64,000 nt of DNA, taken from DASUBV01 sp036501025 (GTDB lineage: Bacteria > Actinomycetota > Actinomycetes > Streptosporangiales > Streptosporangiaceae). The DNA lies in assembly GCA_036501025.1 (NCBI GenBank), contig DASYBB010000096.1:1-64000 (forward strand), in the 5' to 3' direction. A program made the translations under genes and the position numbers. The notes beneath the pieces are model-generated. The model did not search any database. It saw nothing but the letters and a program-made list of their open reading frames with translations, and had not been told where the DNA came from. Positions 6,347 to 16,725 of this stretch are shown piece after piece; position 1 is the stretch's first letter; every line of letters starts with the position of its first letter.

Positions 6347-8290
6347 CTACGGCTGGCCGGCTCCGCTCTCGAGGGAGAAGACCGAGACCCCGAACGGGGC
6401 CAGCGTGATGCTCGCGCCCGGCTCCCCGCCATCGAGGGCACGCAGCCGCGATCCGGCGCTGAGCTGCGGCTTGACCGTGACTGGCTCACCGGCGTGGCTC
6501 ACCAGCCAGGCGAACCGGCGGCCGTCTGACCGGACCAGCACGTCGGCGGCTACGCGCGGATCGTCGACCGTTACCGGGCGGCGCACCCCGGCGTAGATGG
6601 CGAGCGCGTTGTACAGCGTGCTCGTCCCGTCCGGGTTGACCTCCGGGCTGACGGCGGCCAGGTACTCGACCGGATAGGTGCACAGGATCAGCGAGCCTGC
6701 GCCCACGCGGCGCAGCAGCAGCGCGGGCCGGTCATGCCCGTCGACGGCGATGACCTCGGCGCCGTCCGGTCGGACCGGCAGGTACGTGCGGCTCTGCTCG
6801 GAGCCGGCCCCCCGGAATGCGAGCTTCGCGCCCCGCGACAGCGTGCCGAAGTCCTGCGCGAGGGTGAAGGTCACCTCCTCGTCCTCGACCCGGGCGGGCG
6901 CGCCGTAGCCGAGCTGGTGCTCGACCCCGAACATCGGGTTCAGCCGGGCGTACCAGGGACCGCTGTGCACGCGGTGCGCGCCGGGGGAGTACGAGACGTA
7001 GACCACCGCCCCGCCGGCTGCCAGCTCCTCCAGCTCCCGCCAGGTGGGGCTGAGCAGCTGCTTGGTGGACGGCACCAGGTACAGCCGCGCGTCGTGCCCG
7101 ATGCCGTCGCTCTCCCGCGTCAGCGCGACCGGCAGGTCAGCGAGCCGGGCGGAGGCGTAGGACTGCCGGAGCACCTCAGCCAGGTAGCTGCGGTCCTCGT
7201 CGAACGTGAACGGGTAGCGGGTGTCGAGGTAGGAGGGGACGACCAGGGCGGCATCGGAGTCAGCGCGCCCGCAGCGGGCAATGTCCACCTCGCGCAGGAC
7301 CTGCGCGAACGCCGCCATCTCGGCCAGCTGGGGCTTGGCCCGGCCCTGCCCGTCCGTCAGGCCGAAATGCATCTCGAAGGCGTGATGGCGGTAAGGGTCC
7401 TGGTCAGCCAGGTTGTCGTAGTCGGTGTTATTCCAGGCCAGCCACCCGGTAGCGCCGGCCAGCAGGCTGTTGTGCAGCACCTGCCGGTAATAGTGCGCGG
7501 CGCTGGCATCGCTGACGAAATCGGAGCTGACCCCGAATTCCTCCATGATGACGGGCGAGCCGAATGTCGCGGCCAGCTCGCACGCCCAGGCGGCGGCGTA
7601 ATGCTGGCGGACGGTATCAGTCCCGACGGGATAGACGTGCGGGCCGAGGAAATCGCACTGGCGGGCGCTGTCGGCGACCGAGAAACCGCTGTCGTGACCG
7701 CTGACCTCGATTCCCCACGCGCCGTCGCCCAGCGAGACGGGCTGGGTACCGCCGGCCGCGCGGACGGCGTCGATGATGATCTGGGCCCAGGCCGCGACCG
7801 TCTCGCGCGGCGCCTCACCGCCGTAGATCGGCATCTCGTTGGACACCAGCCAGCCGCAGACGGCCTCGTGCGCGGCAAACCGCCGCACCATCTGCCCGGC
7901 GAACCAGGCCTGGCGGGCCACCATCCAGACATCGGAGTAGAGGTCACGGCCGCCGCGCCAGGCGGGGTCCCAGTTCTCTCCCGACATGTGGCCGACCAGG
8001 AAGGTCGGCACCGTGGTCATGCCCGCCTCGGCGTGAAGGTCGAGAAAGCTGGCGAACCGGTCCGTCATCTCCGCATCGATGCGATCGGGCGCCGGCATGA
8101 AATCAGGCCAGTAGAAGAACGATCGCGTCACGGACAGGCCGTGCTCGCGCAGCACCTCCAGCTCGCCGCGGACCACCTCCGGGTCGTAGTTGCGCCACAT
8201 CAGCGGCCCGCCCGTCCGGGACCAGAAGTTAGCGCCGAGCCAGCTCACGGGCCGGCCGCCGGCGGTCAGGCGGACAGCGTTCCTGCGCAT
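6347..8290 (-). CDS. Clan GH-A (GH5-like) glycoside hydrolase, probable beta-mannanase or cellulase type
   Basis: This 647-residue protein has an N-terminal TIM-barrel glycosidase domain (about 5-330). The acid/base Glu152 lies in LVSNEMP and the nucleophile Glu250 or Glu251 in VIMEEFG, the clan GH-A spacing. A beta-galactosidase-trimerisation-like middle region (about 345-520) and a C-terminal beta domain follow. There is no signal peptide, so it acts inside the cell on imported oligosaccharides. The start has a GGGGAGA ribosome site. Upstream, an operator at 8365-8386 is shared in sequence with the importer operon, which indicates LacI control and a role in degrading the transported beta-linked sugar. 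The exact substrate (manno- or gluco-oligosaccharide) is inferred only. Confidence 0.8.
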   Translation of the reverse strand: MRRNAVRLTAGGRPVSWLGANFWSRTGGPLMWRNYDPEVVRGELEVLREHGLSVTRSFFYWPDFMPAPDRIDAEMTDRFASFLDLHAEAGMTTVPTFLVGHMSGENWDPAWRGGRDLYSDVWMVARQAWFAGQMVRRFAAHEAVCGWLVSNEMPIYGGEAPRETVAAWAQIIIDAVRAAGGTQPVSLGDGAWGIEVSGHDSGFSVADSARQCDFLGPHVYPVGTDTVRQHYAAAWACELAATFGSPVIMEEFGVSSDFVSDASAAHYYRQVLHNSLLAGATGWLAWNNTDYDNLADQDPYRHHAFEMHFGLTDGQGRAKPQLAEMAAFAQVLREVDIARCGRADSDAALVVPSYLDTRYPFTFDEDRSYLAEVLRQSYASARLADLPVALTRESDGIGHDARLYLVPSTKQLLSPTWRELEELAAGGAVVYVSYSPGAHRVHSGPWYARLNPMFGVEHQLGYGAPARVEDEEVTFTLAQDFGTLSRGAKLAFRGAGSEQSRTYLPVRPDGAEVIAVDGHDRPALLLRRVGAGSLILCTYPVEYLAAVSPEVNPDGTSTLYNALAIYAGVRRPVTVDDPRVAADVLVRSDGRRFAWLVSHAGEPVTVKPQLSAGSRLRALDGGEPGASITLAPFGVSVFSLESGAGQP

Positions 8291-8364
8291 GCGGAAATCT
8301 CCCCTCTGCGGCGGGACGGGCGAACTGGTTTAGGGAACCCCGCACGGAAACAGTGCGATAGAAT

Positions 8365-8386
8365 CACTATACCGGTTAAGTGTCAA
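8365..8386 (-). promoter_or_regulatory. LacI-family operator/promoter of the hydrolase gene
   Basis: The site contains CACTATACCGGTTAAGTG, an 18-bp imperfect palindrome centred on CCGG, the usual centre of LacI-family operators. It is adjoined by a TGTCAA (-35 TTGACA on the minus strand). The whole 22 bp recurs exactly, inverted, at 9730-9751. It lies about 75 bp upstream of the hydrolase start. Confidence 0.75.
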
Positions 8387-8592
8387 TGTCGGCCGGGCTG
8401 CGCGACGAACGCGGCGGGCGCTCGCTGGGCCGCCGCCGAGCCCGCGGCGTGGGACTGGGCGGTCGTTACACTGGCAGCGGCGCAGCCGGGCGGTTACCTT
8501 ACGCTGATGGCGCGTCCAACCGGGAGGCCGGCGCCCCGGGCCTGCGGTGCCGGGCGGGCAGCGGGGCAATAGAGGCCGCCAGGAGGCATGGG

Positions 8593-9639
8593 GTGAAGCG
8601 TCCGACCATCGCGGACATTGCGCGCCGCGCGGGCGTGACCAAGGCCGCGGTGTCATTCGCGCTCAACGGGCAGCCCGGCGTATCGGCGGCCACCCGGCAG
8701 CGCATTCTCGCGATTGCCGAGGAAATCGGCTTCCAGCCCAACAGCGCCGCCCGCGCGCTGTCCGACGGCCGGGCGGGCGCCTTCGGGCTCATCATTGACC
8801 GGCCCGCCCGCACGCTGGGGGTGGAGCCGTTCTTCATGCAGCTCATCTCGGGCATCCAGGCCGAGCTCTCGGCTGGTCACACGTCACTGCTGTTTACCGT
8901 GGCACAGGACCAGGACGCCGAGATCGCGATGTACCGGTCGTGGTGGGCGCAGCGCCGGGTGGACGGCGTGTTCCTGGTCGACCTCCAGGTGGACGACCGC
9001 CGGGTCGCCATCCTCGAGGAACTGCGAATGCCCGCCGTGGTGATCGGGCCGCCGGACCATGCCGGGCCGTTCCCGGCGGTCTGGCAGGACGACGCGGCGG
9101 CCACCAGGGCCGTGGTCGAGTTCCTCGCCGCGGCCGGCCACCGGCGCATCGCCCGGGTCACGGGCATCACCCGGCTCTGGCATACGAAGATCCGCAGCGA
9201 TGCGTTCACCGCCGTCGCACGGGCGGCCGGAGTCGAGGCGCTGCTCACCGAGGCCGACTACACCGCGGAGAACGGGGCGGCCGCCACGCGGCGGCTGCTG
9301 CTCTCTGGCCAGCCCCCCACCGCGATCTTGTACGACAACGACCTGATGGCCGTCTCGGGCCTGGGCGAAGCCCAGCGGATCGGGGTGAGCGTGCCGGCGG
9401 ACCTGTCCATCGTGGCCTGGGATGACTCCCCGACCTGCGAATTCGTGCATCCGCCGCTCACCGCCCTGACCAGGGACATCGCCGCCTCGGGTGCGCACGC
9501 CGCCCGGCTGCTGGCCCAGGCCGCCGACGGCACGCCCGTCGGCCACGTCGAGGAGGCGCCGCCGGTGCTGACGCTCCGGGGCAGCACCGGGCCGGCCCCC
9601 CGGGTACCCGCCCGCCCCCGCCCGCGCGGCCGGGACTGA
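8593..9639 (+). CDS. LacI-family transcriptional regulator of the sugar locus
   Basis: This 348-residue repressor has an N-terminal HTH (TIADIARRAGVTKAAVSFAL, residues about 4-24) with hinge helix NSAARALSDGRAG, then a periplasmic-binding-like sensor domain (about 60-330) with AWDDSPTCEFVHPPLT near the end. GTG at 8593 is chosen for the AGGAGG at 8581-8586. It sits between the divergent hydrolase and the importer operon, both of which carry the same CACTTAACCGGTATAGTG-type operator. The simplest model is that it represses both until an imported oligosaccharide binds. The C-terminal tail after residue 335 is Pro/Arg-rich and probably disordered. Confidence 0.9.
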   Translation: MKRPTIADIARRAGVTKAAVSFALNGQPGVSAATRQRILAIAEEIGFQPNSAARALSDGRAGAFGLIIDRPARTLGVEPFFMQLISGIQAELSAGHTSLLFTVAQDQDAEIAMYRSWWAQRRVDGVFLVDLQVDDRRVAILEELRMPAVVIGPPDHAGPFPAVWQDDAAATRAVVEFLAAAGHRRIARVTGITRLWHTKIRSDAFTAVARAAGVEALLTEADYTAENGAAATRRLLLSGQPPTAILYDNDLMAVSGLGEAQRIGVSVPADLSIVAWDDSPTCEFVHPPLTALTRDIAASGAHAARLLAQAADGTPVGHVEEAPPVLTLRGSTGPAPRVPARPRPRGRD

Positions 9640-9729
9640 GCTGGCCAGAACGGCTAACGCAACCGCCGCGATATGAGATCGACACCTTAACGATACCTTG
9701 CCCCGCCTTCACCGGGGTGGCCCGAAGGG

Positions 9730-9751
9730 TTGACACTTAACCGGTATAGTG
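9730..9751 (+). promoter_or_regulatory. LacI-family operator/promoter of the importer operon
   Basis: TTGACA followed by CTTAACCGGTATAGTG is the exact reverse complement of 8365-8386. TTGACA can serve as -35. The TATAGT is only 9 bp away, too close to be its -10, so it belongs to the operator palindrome. The SBP start lies about 190 bp downstream, implying a long leader. Confidence 0.75.
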
Positions 9752-9844
9752 CTTCGCTCAGTCCACGCCAGAGACCTGGTTCCGTGCCATCGGAGCCGCC
9801 GTCGCCCGGTAAAACAACACACCGACGCCGTCTTCACTAGCGGC

Positions 9845-9880
9845 CATCTCCGCGTAGCTCGCGCGCTCTGCGCGGAGATG
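9845..9880 (+). promoter_or_regulatory. Leader hairpin upstream of the importer operon
   Basis: CATCTCCGCG (9845-9854) and CGCGGAGATG (9871-9880) form a perfect 10-bp stem with a 16-nt loop in the untranslated leader, 60 bp before the SBP start. It is not followed by a T run, so it may stabilise or regulate the mRNA rather than terminate it. Confidence 0.45.
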
Positions 9881-9939
9881 CCGCACAGGCATTCCGTCAA
9901 GCCTGGGAATCACGGCCGATAGGAGAAGAGGGAATCGTC

Positions 9940-11592
9940 ATGTCCTCGAAGCCCTGGCGCGTGCGGGCGATTGCCGCGAGCGCCATCGTCGCGGCCGTCG
10001 GCATGCTGGCTGCCTGCGGCGGCAGCAGTAACGGCAGCAGTTCCGGCTCGACCTCATCCGCGTCCGGCTCGACGGGCGTGCTCACCGTCGCCACCGGCGC
10101 GACCGCCTATCCCAATGACTTCAACCTCTACTCGCCCAATGCCGAGGACGCGACCAACGGCATGATCTACGAGCCGCTGTTCTTCTACGACACCGCTAAG
10201 GCCGGCAGCACCGAGCCGTGGCTGGGGACCAGCTATGCGTGGTCAGCGGGCGGCAAGACCCTGACGGTGCAGCTCCGGCACAACGTGAAGTGGACCGACG
10301 GCAAGCCGTTCACCAGCGCGGACGTCGCCTTCACGTTCAACCAGGCGCTGCACAGCACCGCCCTCAACAAGTTCGGCCTGCCACTGGCCAGCGTGTCGGC
10401 GGCCGGCCCGTACACCGTGACGATCAACTTCACCAAGGCCGCCTACACCGATGCCTATTACGCGCTCGGCCGGGTTGAGATCCTGCCCCAGCACATCTGG
10501 CAGTCGATCAAGAACCCCACGACGTTCCTGAACCAGCACCCGGTCGGGACCGGCGCCTACACCGTCACCAAGTTCACGCCGCAGGCGTTCGAGCTCGCGG
10601 CGAACCCGCACTACTACCTGCCGGGGCTGCCGCACTTCAAGACGATCCGGTTCCTGGCCTTCAGCGGGAACACGACGCTGAACGCGGCCATCGAGGCCGG
10701 CCAGCTCGACTGGTCGGGCGCGTTCATCCCGAACATCAAGAAGACGTACGTGGCGAAGGATCCCAAGAACATCGTCAGCGACATCCCGCTGGCCACGACG
10801 TTCCTGGTATCTAACATGGCCACCGGCCCGACGACCAAGCTGGCCGTCCGCCAGGCCATCAGCGCCGCAGTGAACCGCAGTTACATCAGCAACACCGTCT
10901 ACGACGGCTTCGCTCCGGCCTCCAACCCGGAGGCCCTGATCACCCCGAACTACAACTCGGTCCTCAGCCCGGACCTCACCAGCGCGAGCTTCGCCAGCGC
11001 CGGTGCCGCCGCGGCCAAGCAGATCCTGGCCAAGGCGGGCATCGCCACGCCCCTCAGCCTCACCGTCAAGATGGTGGCCGGCTACACCGACTACCTCAGT
11101 GACCTGCAGATAATCCAGCAGGAGCTCAAGCCCGCCGGGATCAACCTGAGCATCGACCAGGAGGCCTACACCGCATTCACCTCCGACCAGGACAACGGCA
11201 ACTTCGAGTTGCTGATGGACAGCTTCGGCTACACGCCCGATCCCTGGTCGTACTACTACTCCCTGCTCGACAGCGCCATCTCGCCGCCGATCGGCAAGGC
11301 GGACACGGCCGGCAACTACGAGCGGTACCGCAATCCCCAGGTGGACTCGCTGCTCAGCCAGATCGCCGGGACGACGGACCCGTCCGTGCAGAAGCCGGCC
11401 TTCTACAAGATCGAGCAGATCTTCAGCCAGGACCTGCCGCTCATCCCGATGTGGGAGTCTCAGGACGAAATCGAGTTCAACGGCCACTTCGTCAGCAATA
11501 TCCCGACGGTGTCCAATGCCTATGGCGCGCCGGCGGTCTACATCCAGCCCGACATCGGGTGGATCGCCGCCCGGCTCGTCCCGGTGAGCTAG
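9940..11592 (+). CDS. Extracellular solute-binding lipoprotein, family 5 (Opp/Dpp type)
   Basis: This 550-residue protein begins with a lipoprotein signal (MSSKPWRVRAIAAS, lipobox LAAC, lipidated Cys26) and a Ser/Gly linker. It then shows the SBP_bac_5 fold: EPLFFYD, VKWTDGKPFTSADVAFTF and LPLIPMWES are family hallmarks. It captures substrate at the outer face of the membrane and delivers it to the two permeases. Family members carry peptides or, in several bacteria, beta-linked oligosaccharides. Here co-regulation with a glycosidase argues for a sugar. An upstream GAGAAGAGG supplies the ribosome site. It is first in a six-gene operon (9940-16705). Confidence 0.88.
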   Translation: MSSKPWRVRAIAASAIVAAVGMLAACGGSSNGSSSGSTSSASGSTGVLTVATGATAYPNDFNLYSPNAEDATNGMIYEPLFFYDTAKAGSTEPWLGTSYAWSAGGKTLTVQLRHNVKWTDGKPFTSADVAFTFNQALHSTALNKFGLPLASVSAAGPYTVTINFTKAAYTDAYYALGRVEILPQHIWQSIKNPTTFLNQHPVGTGAYTVTKFTPQAFELAANPHYYLPGLPHFKTIRFLAFSGNTTLNAAIEAGQLDWSGAFIPNIKKTYVAKDPKNIVSDIPLATTFLVSNMATGPTTKLAVRQAISAAVNRSYISNTVYDGFAPASNPEALITPNYNSVLSPDLTSASFASAGAAAAKQILAKAGIATPLSLTVKMVAGYTDYLSDLQIIQQELKPAGINLSIDQEAYTAFTSDQDNGNFELLMDSFGYTPDPWSYYYSLLDSAISPPIGKADTAGNYERYRNPQVDSLLSQIAGTTDPSVQKPAFYKIEQIFSQDLPLIPMWESQDEIEFNGHFVSNIPTVSNAYGAPAVYIQPDIGWIAARLVPVS

Positions 11593-11731
11593 CGGCCGCC
11601 CGGCGGCTAGCACCGCCACAGCCGCAGGCCACTGCCCGGCGGGGGAGATCGCTGCCCCCGCGTTCCCCCGCCGGGCAGCCGGGCCGCAGCCGCACGACCG
11701 GCGCAGCGCCGGTGCAGAAGGGAGGCCGGGC

Positions 11732-12724
11732 GTGCGCTATATCGTCCGCAAGCTGGCGTTCTACCTCGTGGCCGCCTGGGCAGCGCTCACGATCAACTTC
11801 TTCCTCCCGCAGCTCATCCCCGGCAACCCGGTCGAGGCGCTGATCGGCCGGATGTCGCAGTCGGGCACCGTCCCGCCCGGTGAGGCCAAGGTCCTGGCCA
11901 GCCTGCTCGGCCTGGGCACGGGGAACATCTTCCAGAAGTACGGGCAGTACCTGGACGGGCTGGTCCACCTGCGGCTCGGCCTGTCGATCAGCGAGTTCCC
12001 CACCCCGGTGAGCACGCAGATCGCGCAGTCCATCTACTGGACGCTCATCCTGGTCGGCGTGGCGACGGTGCTCAGCTTCGCGCTCGGCATCCTGCTCGGC
12101 GCGGTGGCCGGCTGGAAGCGGGGATCCCGGCTGGACGCGATCATCCCGGCCACCACGCTGCTGACGGCCATGCCGTACTTCTGGCTCGCGCTGATCCTGC
12201 TGTACTTCCTGGCCAGCAACGTCTGGCACGTCTTCCCGCAGGGCCAGGGATACAACACCAACTCCGAGCTCAGCCCCGGCTGGAGCCCGGCCTTCCTGGC
12301 CTCGGCCGTGCAGCACGCGATCCTGCCCGCCCTGACCATCGTGCTCAGCTCGGTCGGCGGCTGGCTGCTGGGCATGCGGAACATGATGGTCTCGACCCTG
12401 TCCGACGACTACGTCGTGGCGGCCGAGGCCAGGGGGCTGCGGCCGCGCCGGATCATGATCGGCTACGCGGCCCGCAACGCCGTGCTGCCCAGCGTCTCCG
12501 GGTTCGCGATCTCACTCGGGTTCGTGGTCAGCGGGGCCATCGCGATGGAGTACGTCTTCTCCTACCCCGGCATCGGCAACCAGCTGGTGCAGGCGGTCAA
12601 CAACAACGACTACCCGCTGATGCAGGGCATCTTCCTGGTCATCACGCTCGCGGTGCTGGGAGCCAACCTGCTGGTCGACCTGCTGCACGGCTTCATCGAC
12701 CCGCGGACGAGGCTGGCCCGGTGA
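11732..12724 (+). CDS. ABC transporter permease (DppB/OppB type)
   Basis: This 330-residue membrane protein has about six transmembrane helices. The N-terminal signature is YIVRKLAFYLVAAWAALTIN, and the EAA loop VVAAEARGLRPRRIMIGYAA contacts the ATPases. GTG at 11732 follows GGGAGG. It forms the translocation channel with the next gene, whose GTG overlaps this stop by 4 bp. The 139-bp gap from the SBP gene has a GC-rich segment but no clear terminator, so cotranscription is likely. Confidence 0.9.
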   Translation: MRYIVRKLAFYLVAAWAALTINFFLPQLIPGNPVEALIGRMSQSGTVPPGEAKVLASLLGLGTGNIFQKYGQYLDGLVHLRLGLSISEFPTPVSTQIAQSIYWTLILVGVATVLSFALGILLGAVAGWKRGSRLDAIIPATTLLTAMPYFWLALILLYFLASNVWHVFPQGQGYNTNSELSPGWSPAFLASAVQHAILPALTIVLSSVGGWLLGMRNMMVSTLSDDYVVAAEARGLRPRRIMIGYAARNAVLPSVSGFAISLGFVVSGAIAMEYVFSYPGIGNQLVQAVNNNDYPLMQGIFLVITLAVLGANLLVDLLHGFIDPRTRLAR

Positions 12725-13662
12725 CCGCCACCAACGTCGTCGCCGCGACGGCGGCGGAAGCGGGCGACCCGGACGCCGGGCGCCTGTCCGGCCTGCGCAC
12801 GGCCTTCCGGTCGCCGCGGCTGGTCACCGGGACCTGCCTGGTCGGGTTCTTCGCCCTCCTGGGCATCATCGGCCCGTTCTTCGCCGGCAGCCCGAACCGG
12901 CTGAGCCACACCGAGCTCGCGCCGCCGTCACTCAGCCACTGGCTGGGCACGACGCAGATCGGCCAGGACGTCTTCGCCCAGCTGGTGGTGAGCGCACGGG
13001 CCTCGCTGGAGATCGGCGTGGGCGCCGGGCTGCTGGCCACCCTGGTCTCGGTCATCGTCGGCATCAGCGGCGGATACGCGGGCGGAATCATCGACGAGGT
13101 GCTGAACCTGGCGTCCAATGTCGTGCTGGTGATCCCGACCCTGCCGCTGGTCATCGTGATCCTGGCCGACGTGAAGGCCCGCGGGCTGGCGCCGCTGATC
13201 ATCATCATCGCCCTGACGAGCTGGGCCGCGGCCGCCCGGGTGCTGCGCGCGCAGACCCTGTCGGTGCGCAACCGCGAGTACGTGCTGGCCGCCCGCGCAT
13301 CCGGCGAGCGGGCCTGGCGGATCGTGTTCATCGAGATCCTGCCCAACGAGCTGCCGATCATCGTGTCCAATTTCATCTTCGCGATGATCTTCGCGATCCT
13401 CACCCAAGCGGCTCTCGCGTTCATCGGCCTCGGTGACCCCACCCTGCTGACCTGGGGGAACATGATCAACCTGGCCTACAACGACGAGGCACTGTCAGTC
13501 GGGGCATGGTGGTGGTTCATCCCGCCCGGCCTGTGCATAGCGCTGCTGGGCATGGGGCTGGCGCTGATCAACTTCAGCCTGGACGAGGTTCTCAACCCGC
13601 GGCTGCGGGTTTACCGGGCGGCCCGGCCGGGCCGCGCGCGCCGGCCGGGGAGGACGGCATGA
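12721..13662 (+). CDS. ABC transporter permease (DppC/OppC type)
   Basis: This 313-residue second permease has the OppC N-terminal segment (FRSPRLVTGTCLVGFFALLG), the HWLGTTQIGQDVFAQLVVSA motif and an EAA loop (REYVLAARASGERAWRIVFI). A helix-rich C-terminus follows, with the NPRLR tail characteristic of the family. It pairs with the preceding DppB-like protein. It overlaps both neighbours by 4 bp, giving tight translational coupling. Confidence 0.9.
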   Translation: MTATNVVAATAAEAGDPDAGRLSGLRTAFRSPRLVTGTCLVGFFALLGIIGPFFAGSPNRLSHTELAPPSLSHWLGTTQIGQDVFAQLVVSARASLEIGVGAGLLATLVSVIVGISGGYAGGIIDEVLNLASNVVLVIPTLPLVIVILADVKARGLAPLIIIIALTSWAAAARVLRAQTLSVRNREYVLAARASGERAWRIVFIEILPNELPIIVSNFIFAMIFAILTQAALAFIGLGDPTLLTWGNMINLAYNDEALSVGAWWWFIPPGLCIALLGMGLALINFSLDEVLNPRLRVYRAARPGRARRPGRTA

Positions 13663-14743
13663 GCGGCGCGGATGTGGTCCTGCGGGCCGAGAACATCAGC
13701 GTCGAGTACGAGGCGCGGCGGCCCACGCGCGCCGTCCGTGACGTGACGCTCGAACTGCGCCGCGGCGAGGTGCTCGGGATCGCCGGCGAGAGCGGCTGCG
13801 GGAAGTCCACGCTGGCGTACGCGCTGACCCGGATGCTCAGGCCGCCCGCCCGCCAGACCCGCGGGTCCATCACCTTCTACCCGGCCGGCGGACCCCCGGT
13901 CGACGTGCTCGGGCTAGCCGACGAGAGCCTTCGCGAGTTCCGCTGGAATAAGGTCGCCATGGTCTTCCAGAGCGCGATGAACGCTCTCAACCCGGTCACC
14001 ACCCTGGCCCGGCAGTTCAACGACATCTTCGACGCGCACCGGCCCCAGCTCGATCACGACGCGCGCGACCGGCGGGCCCGGGACCTGCTGGACATGGTCG
14101 GGATCGCCCCGGCCCGGATCCGCAGCTTCGCGCACGAGCTGTCCGGCGGCATGCGCCAGCGGGCCATGATCGCGATGGCCCTCGCGCTGGAGCCCGAGAT
14201 CGTCATCATGGACGAGCCGACCACGGCCCTGGATGTCGTGGTCCAGCGGGAGATCCTGGACGAGATCGAGCGGCTGCGCGAGGAACTCGGATTCAGCGTC
14301 ATCTTCATCACCCATGACCTGTCGCTGCTGCTCGAGGTCAGCGACCGGCTGCTGGTCATGTACGCGGGCGAGGTGATCGAGTCCGCGCCTGCCGAGCTGT
14401 CCGGGTCCGCCCCCGCCCACCCCTACACCTTCGGCCTGCTTCGCTCGTTCCCGGACCTGCGCGGCGCCCGGCAGGAACTCCGCGGCGTGCCCGGGAACCC
14501 GCCCGACCTGCGCGACGCCTTCGCGGGCTGCCCGTTCGAGCCGCGCTGCGATTTCCGGTTCGATCCGTGCGCCGCCGTCCGGCCCGCGCTGCGGCCCGCC
14601 GCCGGCCGGCCGGCCGGCCCGGGCCGGCCGGCCGGCTGGCAGGTCGCCTGCCACCTGCACGACCCCGCGTACCGGGCCGGCGGCCCGCCCGCCGAGCTCA
14701 GCGATGCCCGGACGGTACCCGCCGACCGGGCCGGCGGTGACGC

Positions 14744-14747
<4 letters not shown>
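13659..14747 (+). CDS. ABC transporter ATP-binding protein (DppD/OppD type)
   Basis: This ATPase of about 362 residues has Walker A GESGCGKST, signature LSGGMRQRAMIAMA, Walker B IVIMDEPTTALD and H-loop ITHDLS. The oligopeptide/HPY C-terminal extension (PAHPYTFGLLRS) follows, with the Cys pattern GCPFEPRCDFRFDPC seen in this subfamily. ATG at 13659 overlaps the permease stop. Near the C-terminus the DNA holds a 32-bp perfect palindrome (14605-14636) encoding the low-complexity GRPAGPGRPAG. It energises import together with the next gene. Confidence 0.9.
14605..14636. repeat. 32-bp perfect GC-only palindrome inside the OppD-like gene
   Basis: Positions 14605-14620 are the exact reverse complement of 14621-14636, made of GGCC/CCGG repeats centred on CCCGGG. 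It encodes a Gly/Arg/Pro/Ala linker between the HPY Cys cluster and the C-terminus. It could extrude as a cruciform or cause slippage. Confidence 0.7.
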
Positions 14748-15730
<983 letters not shown>

Positions 15731-15742
15731 GCGGGGGCGCGG

Positions 15743-16705
15743 ATGCAGCCGGAGGCCAAGTCCCTGCTCGTGGAAGGTGGCGGGTCGCATACCTGGGTGA
15801 TGGTGGCCGACCGCAAAGAACTGTGGGCAGAAGCGTGGCTGCCCTCCCTCAACCGGATCGGCGCCTCGGAGGAGTCTCAGCGCTCGGTGCTGGCAGACGT
15901 CGCCCGGGCGGCAGGCCGGTTCACTGATATCGACAATGCCCTGTTCGCCGTGGGCGCGGCCTGCACCGTGACTTACCTCAGCGAGCTGGCCGCCATCATG
16001 ACCGCGACCCTGCCGGCGACGATGCGGCCGCCTGGCCGCACTTACCTCATGAACGATGTCGTGCCCCTGTTCTTCGCCGAGCCCGACGACTGCGACCAGC
16101 TGGTGGTCATCGCCGGAACAGGCTCGGGTGTCGCGGCCCGCAGCGGGTTCCGCGCCATCAGCCGGGCCGGTGCCCACGAGTACCTGCTCGGAGACGACGG
16201 CGGCGCATTCGACATCGGCCGCCACGCGCTGCGGGCCGTCATCGCCCGCCGAGAGGAGCGGGGGCCGGCGACGGCTCTGACAGAGCGCGCCGAGCGGCGC
16301 ACCGGGGGCGTCGAGATTGATCGGTTCGTCTACGGAGCGGCCAACCCGAAGCAGTGCGTCGCGGAGTTCGCTCGCGATGTTTTCGCCGCGGACCAAGCGG
16401 GCGACGTGGTCGCCGGCGAGATCCTGTCCCAGGCGGCCGCCTGTCTCGCTGGAGTCTGCCGCGCCGCCCTAGCCAGCGCAGGCCTGTCGGCACCGATCGC
16501 GGCCACATTCACCGGGAGCCTGCTCACCGAGCCGACGGGCGGCTTGCGGCGGCGCATCGAGCAACAGCTGCTGGACCTGGGGGTCAGCACCTGCCGAAGC
16601 GCTGCGGTGGACATCGACCTGCTGCGGCGGACCTCGCAGGCACTGCGGTCTGACCAGGGAATCTTCGAGGCGATCGTGACGGCGGTCCCGGCCATCCGGC
16701 TGTAG
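15743..16705 (+). CDS. BadF/BadG/BcrA/BcrD-type ATPase, probable sugar kinase
   Basis: This 320-residue protein is of the ASKHA (actin/hexokinase) fold in the N-acetylglucosamine-kinase/BadF group. It has an N-terminal phosphate loop (LLVEGGGSHTWVMVAD), a GTGSG nucleotide motif (VIAGTGSGVAAR) and GDDGGAFDIGRHAL, the most conserved box of GlcNAc-kinase-like members. The N-terminal DxGGT is altered to EGGGSHT, so the catalytic Asp is replaced by Glu. It starts 12 bp after the transporter ATPase and is the last gene of the operon. It likely phosphorylates a sugar released from the imported oligosaccharide. Confidence 0.75.
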   Translation: MQPEAKSLLVEGGGSHTWVMVADRKELWAEAWLPSLNRIGASEESQRSVLADVARAAGRFTDIDNALFAVGAACTVTYLSELAAIMTATLPATMRPPGRTYLMNDVVPLFFAEPDDCDQLVVIAGTGSGVAARSGFRAISRAGAHEYLLGDDGGAFDIGRHALRAVIARREERGPATALTERAERRTGGVEIDRFVYGAANPKQCVAEFARDVFAADQAGDVVAGEILSQAAACLAGVCRAALASAGLSAPIAATFTGSLLTEPTGGLRRRIEQQLLDLGVSTCRSAAVDIDLLRRTSQALRSDQGIFEAIVTAVPAIRL

Positions 16706-16725
16706 GCCGGCTCGCGGCGACAGGG

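Noticed and set aside
6734..8572. A 612-codon plus-strand frame over the glycoside hydrolase
   Set aside because: It is the antisense of the hydrolase, without any family feature or ribosome site.
9730..9751. TTGACA and TATAGT taken as a -35/-10 pair
   Set aside because: The spacing is only 9 bp, too short for sigma-70. TATAGT belongs to the LacI-type palindrome.
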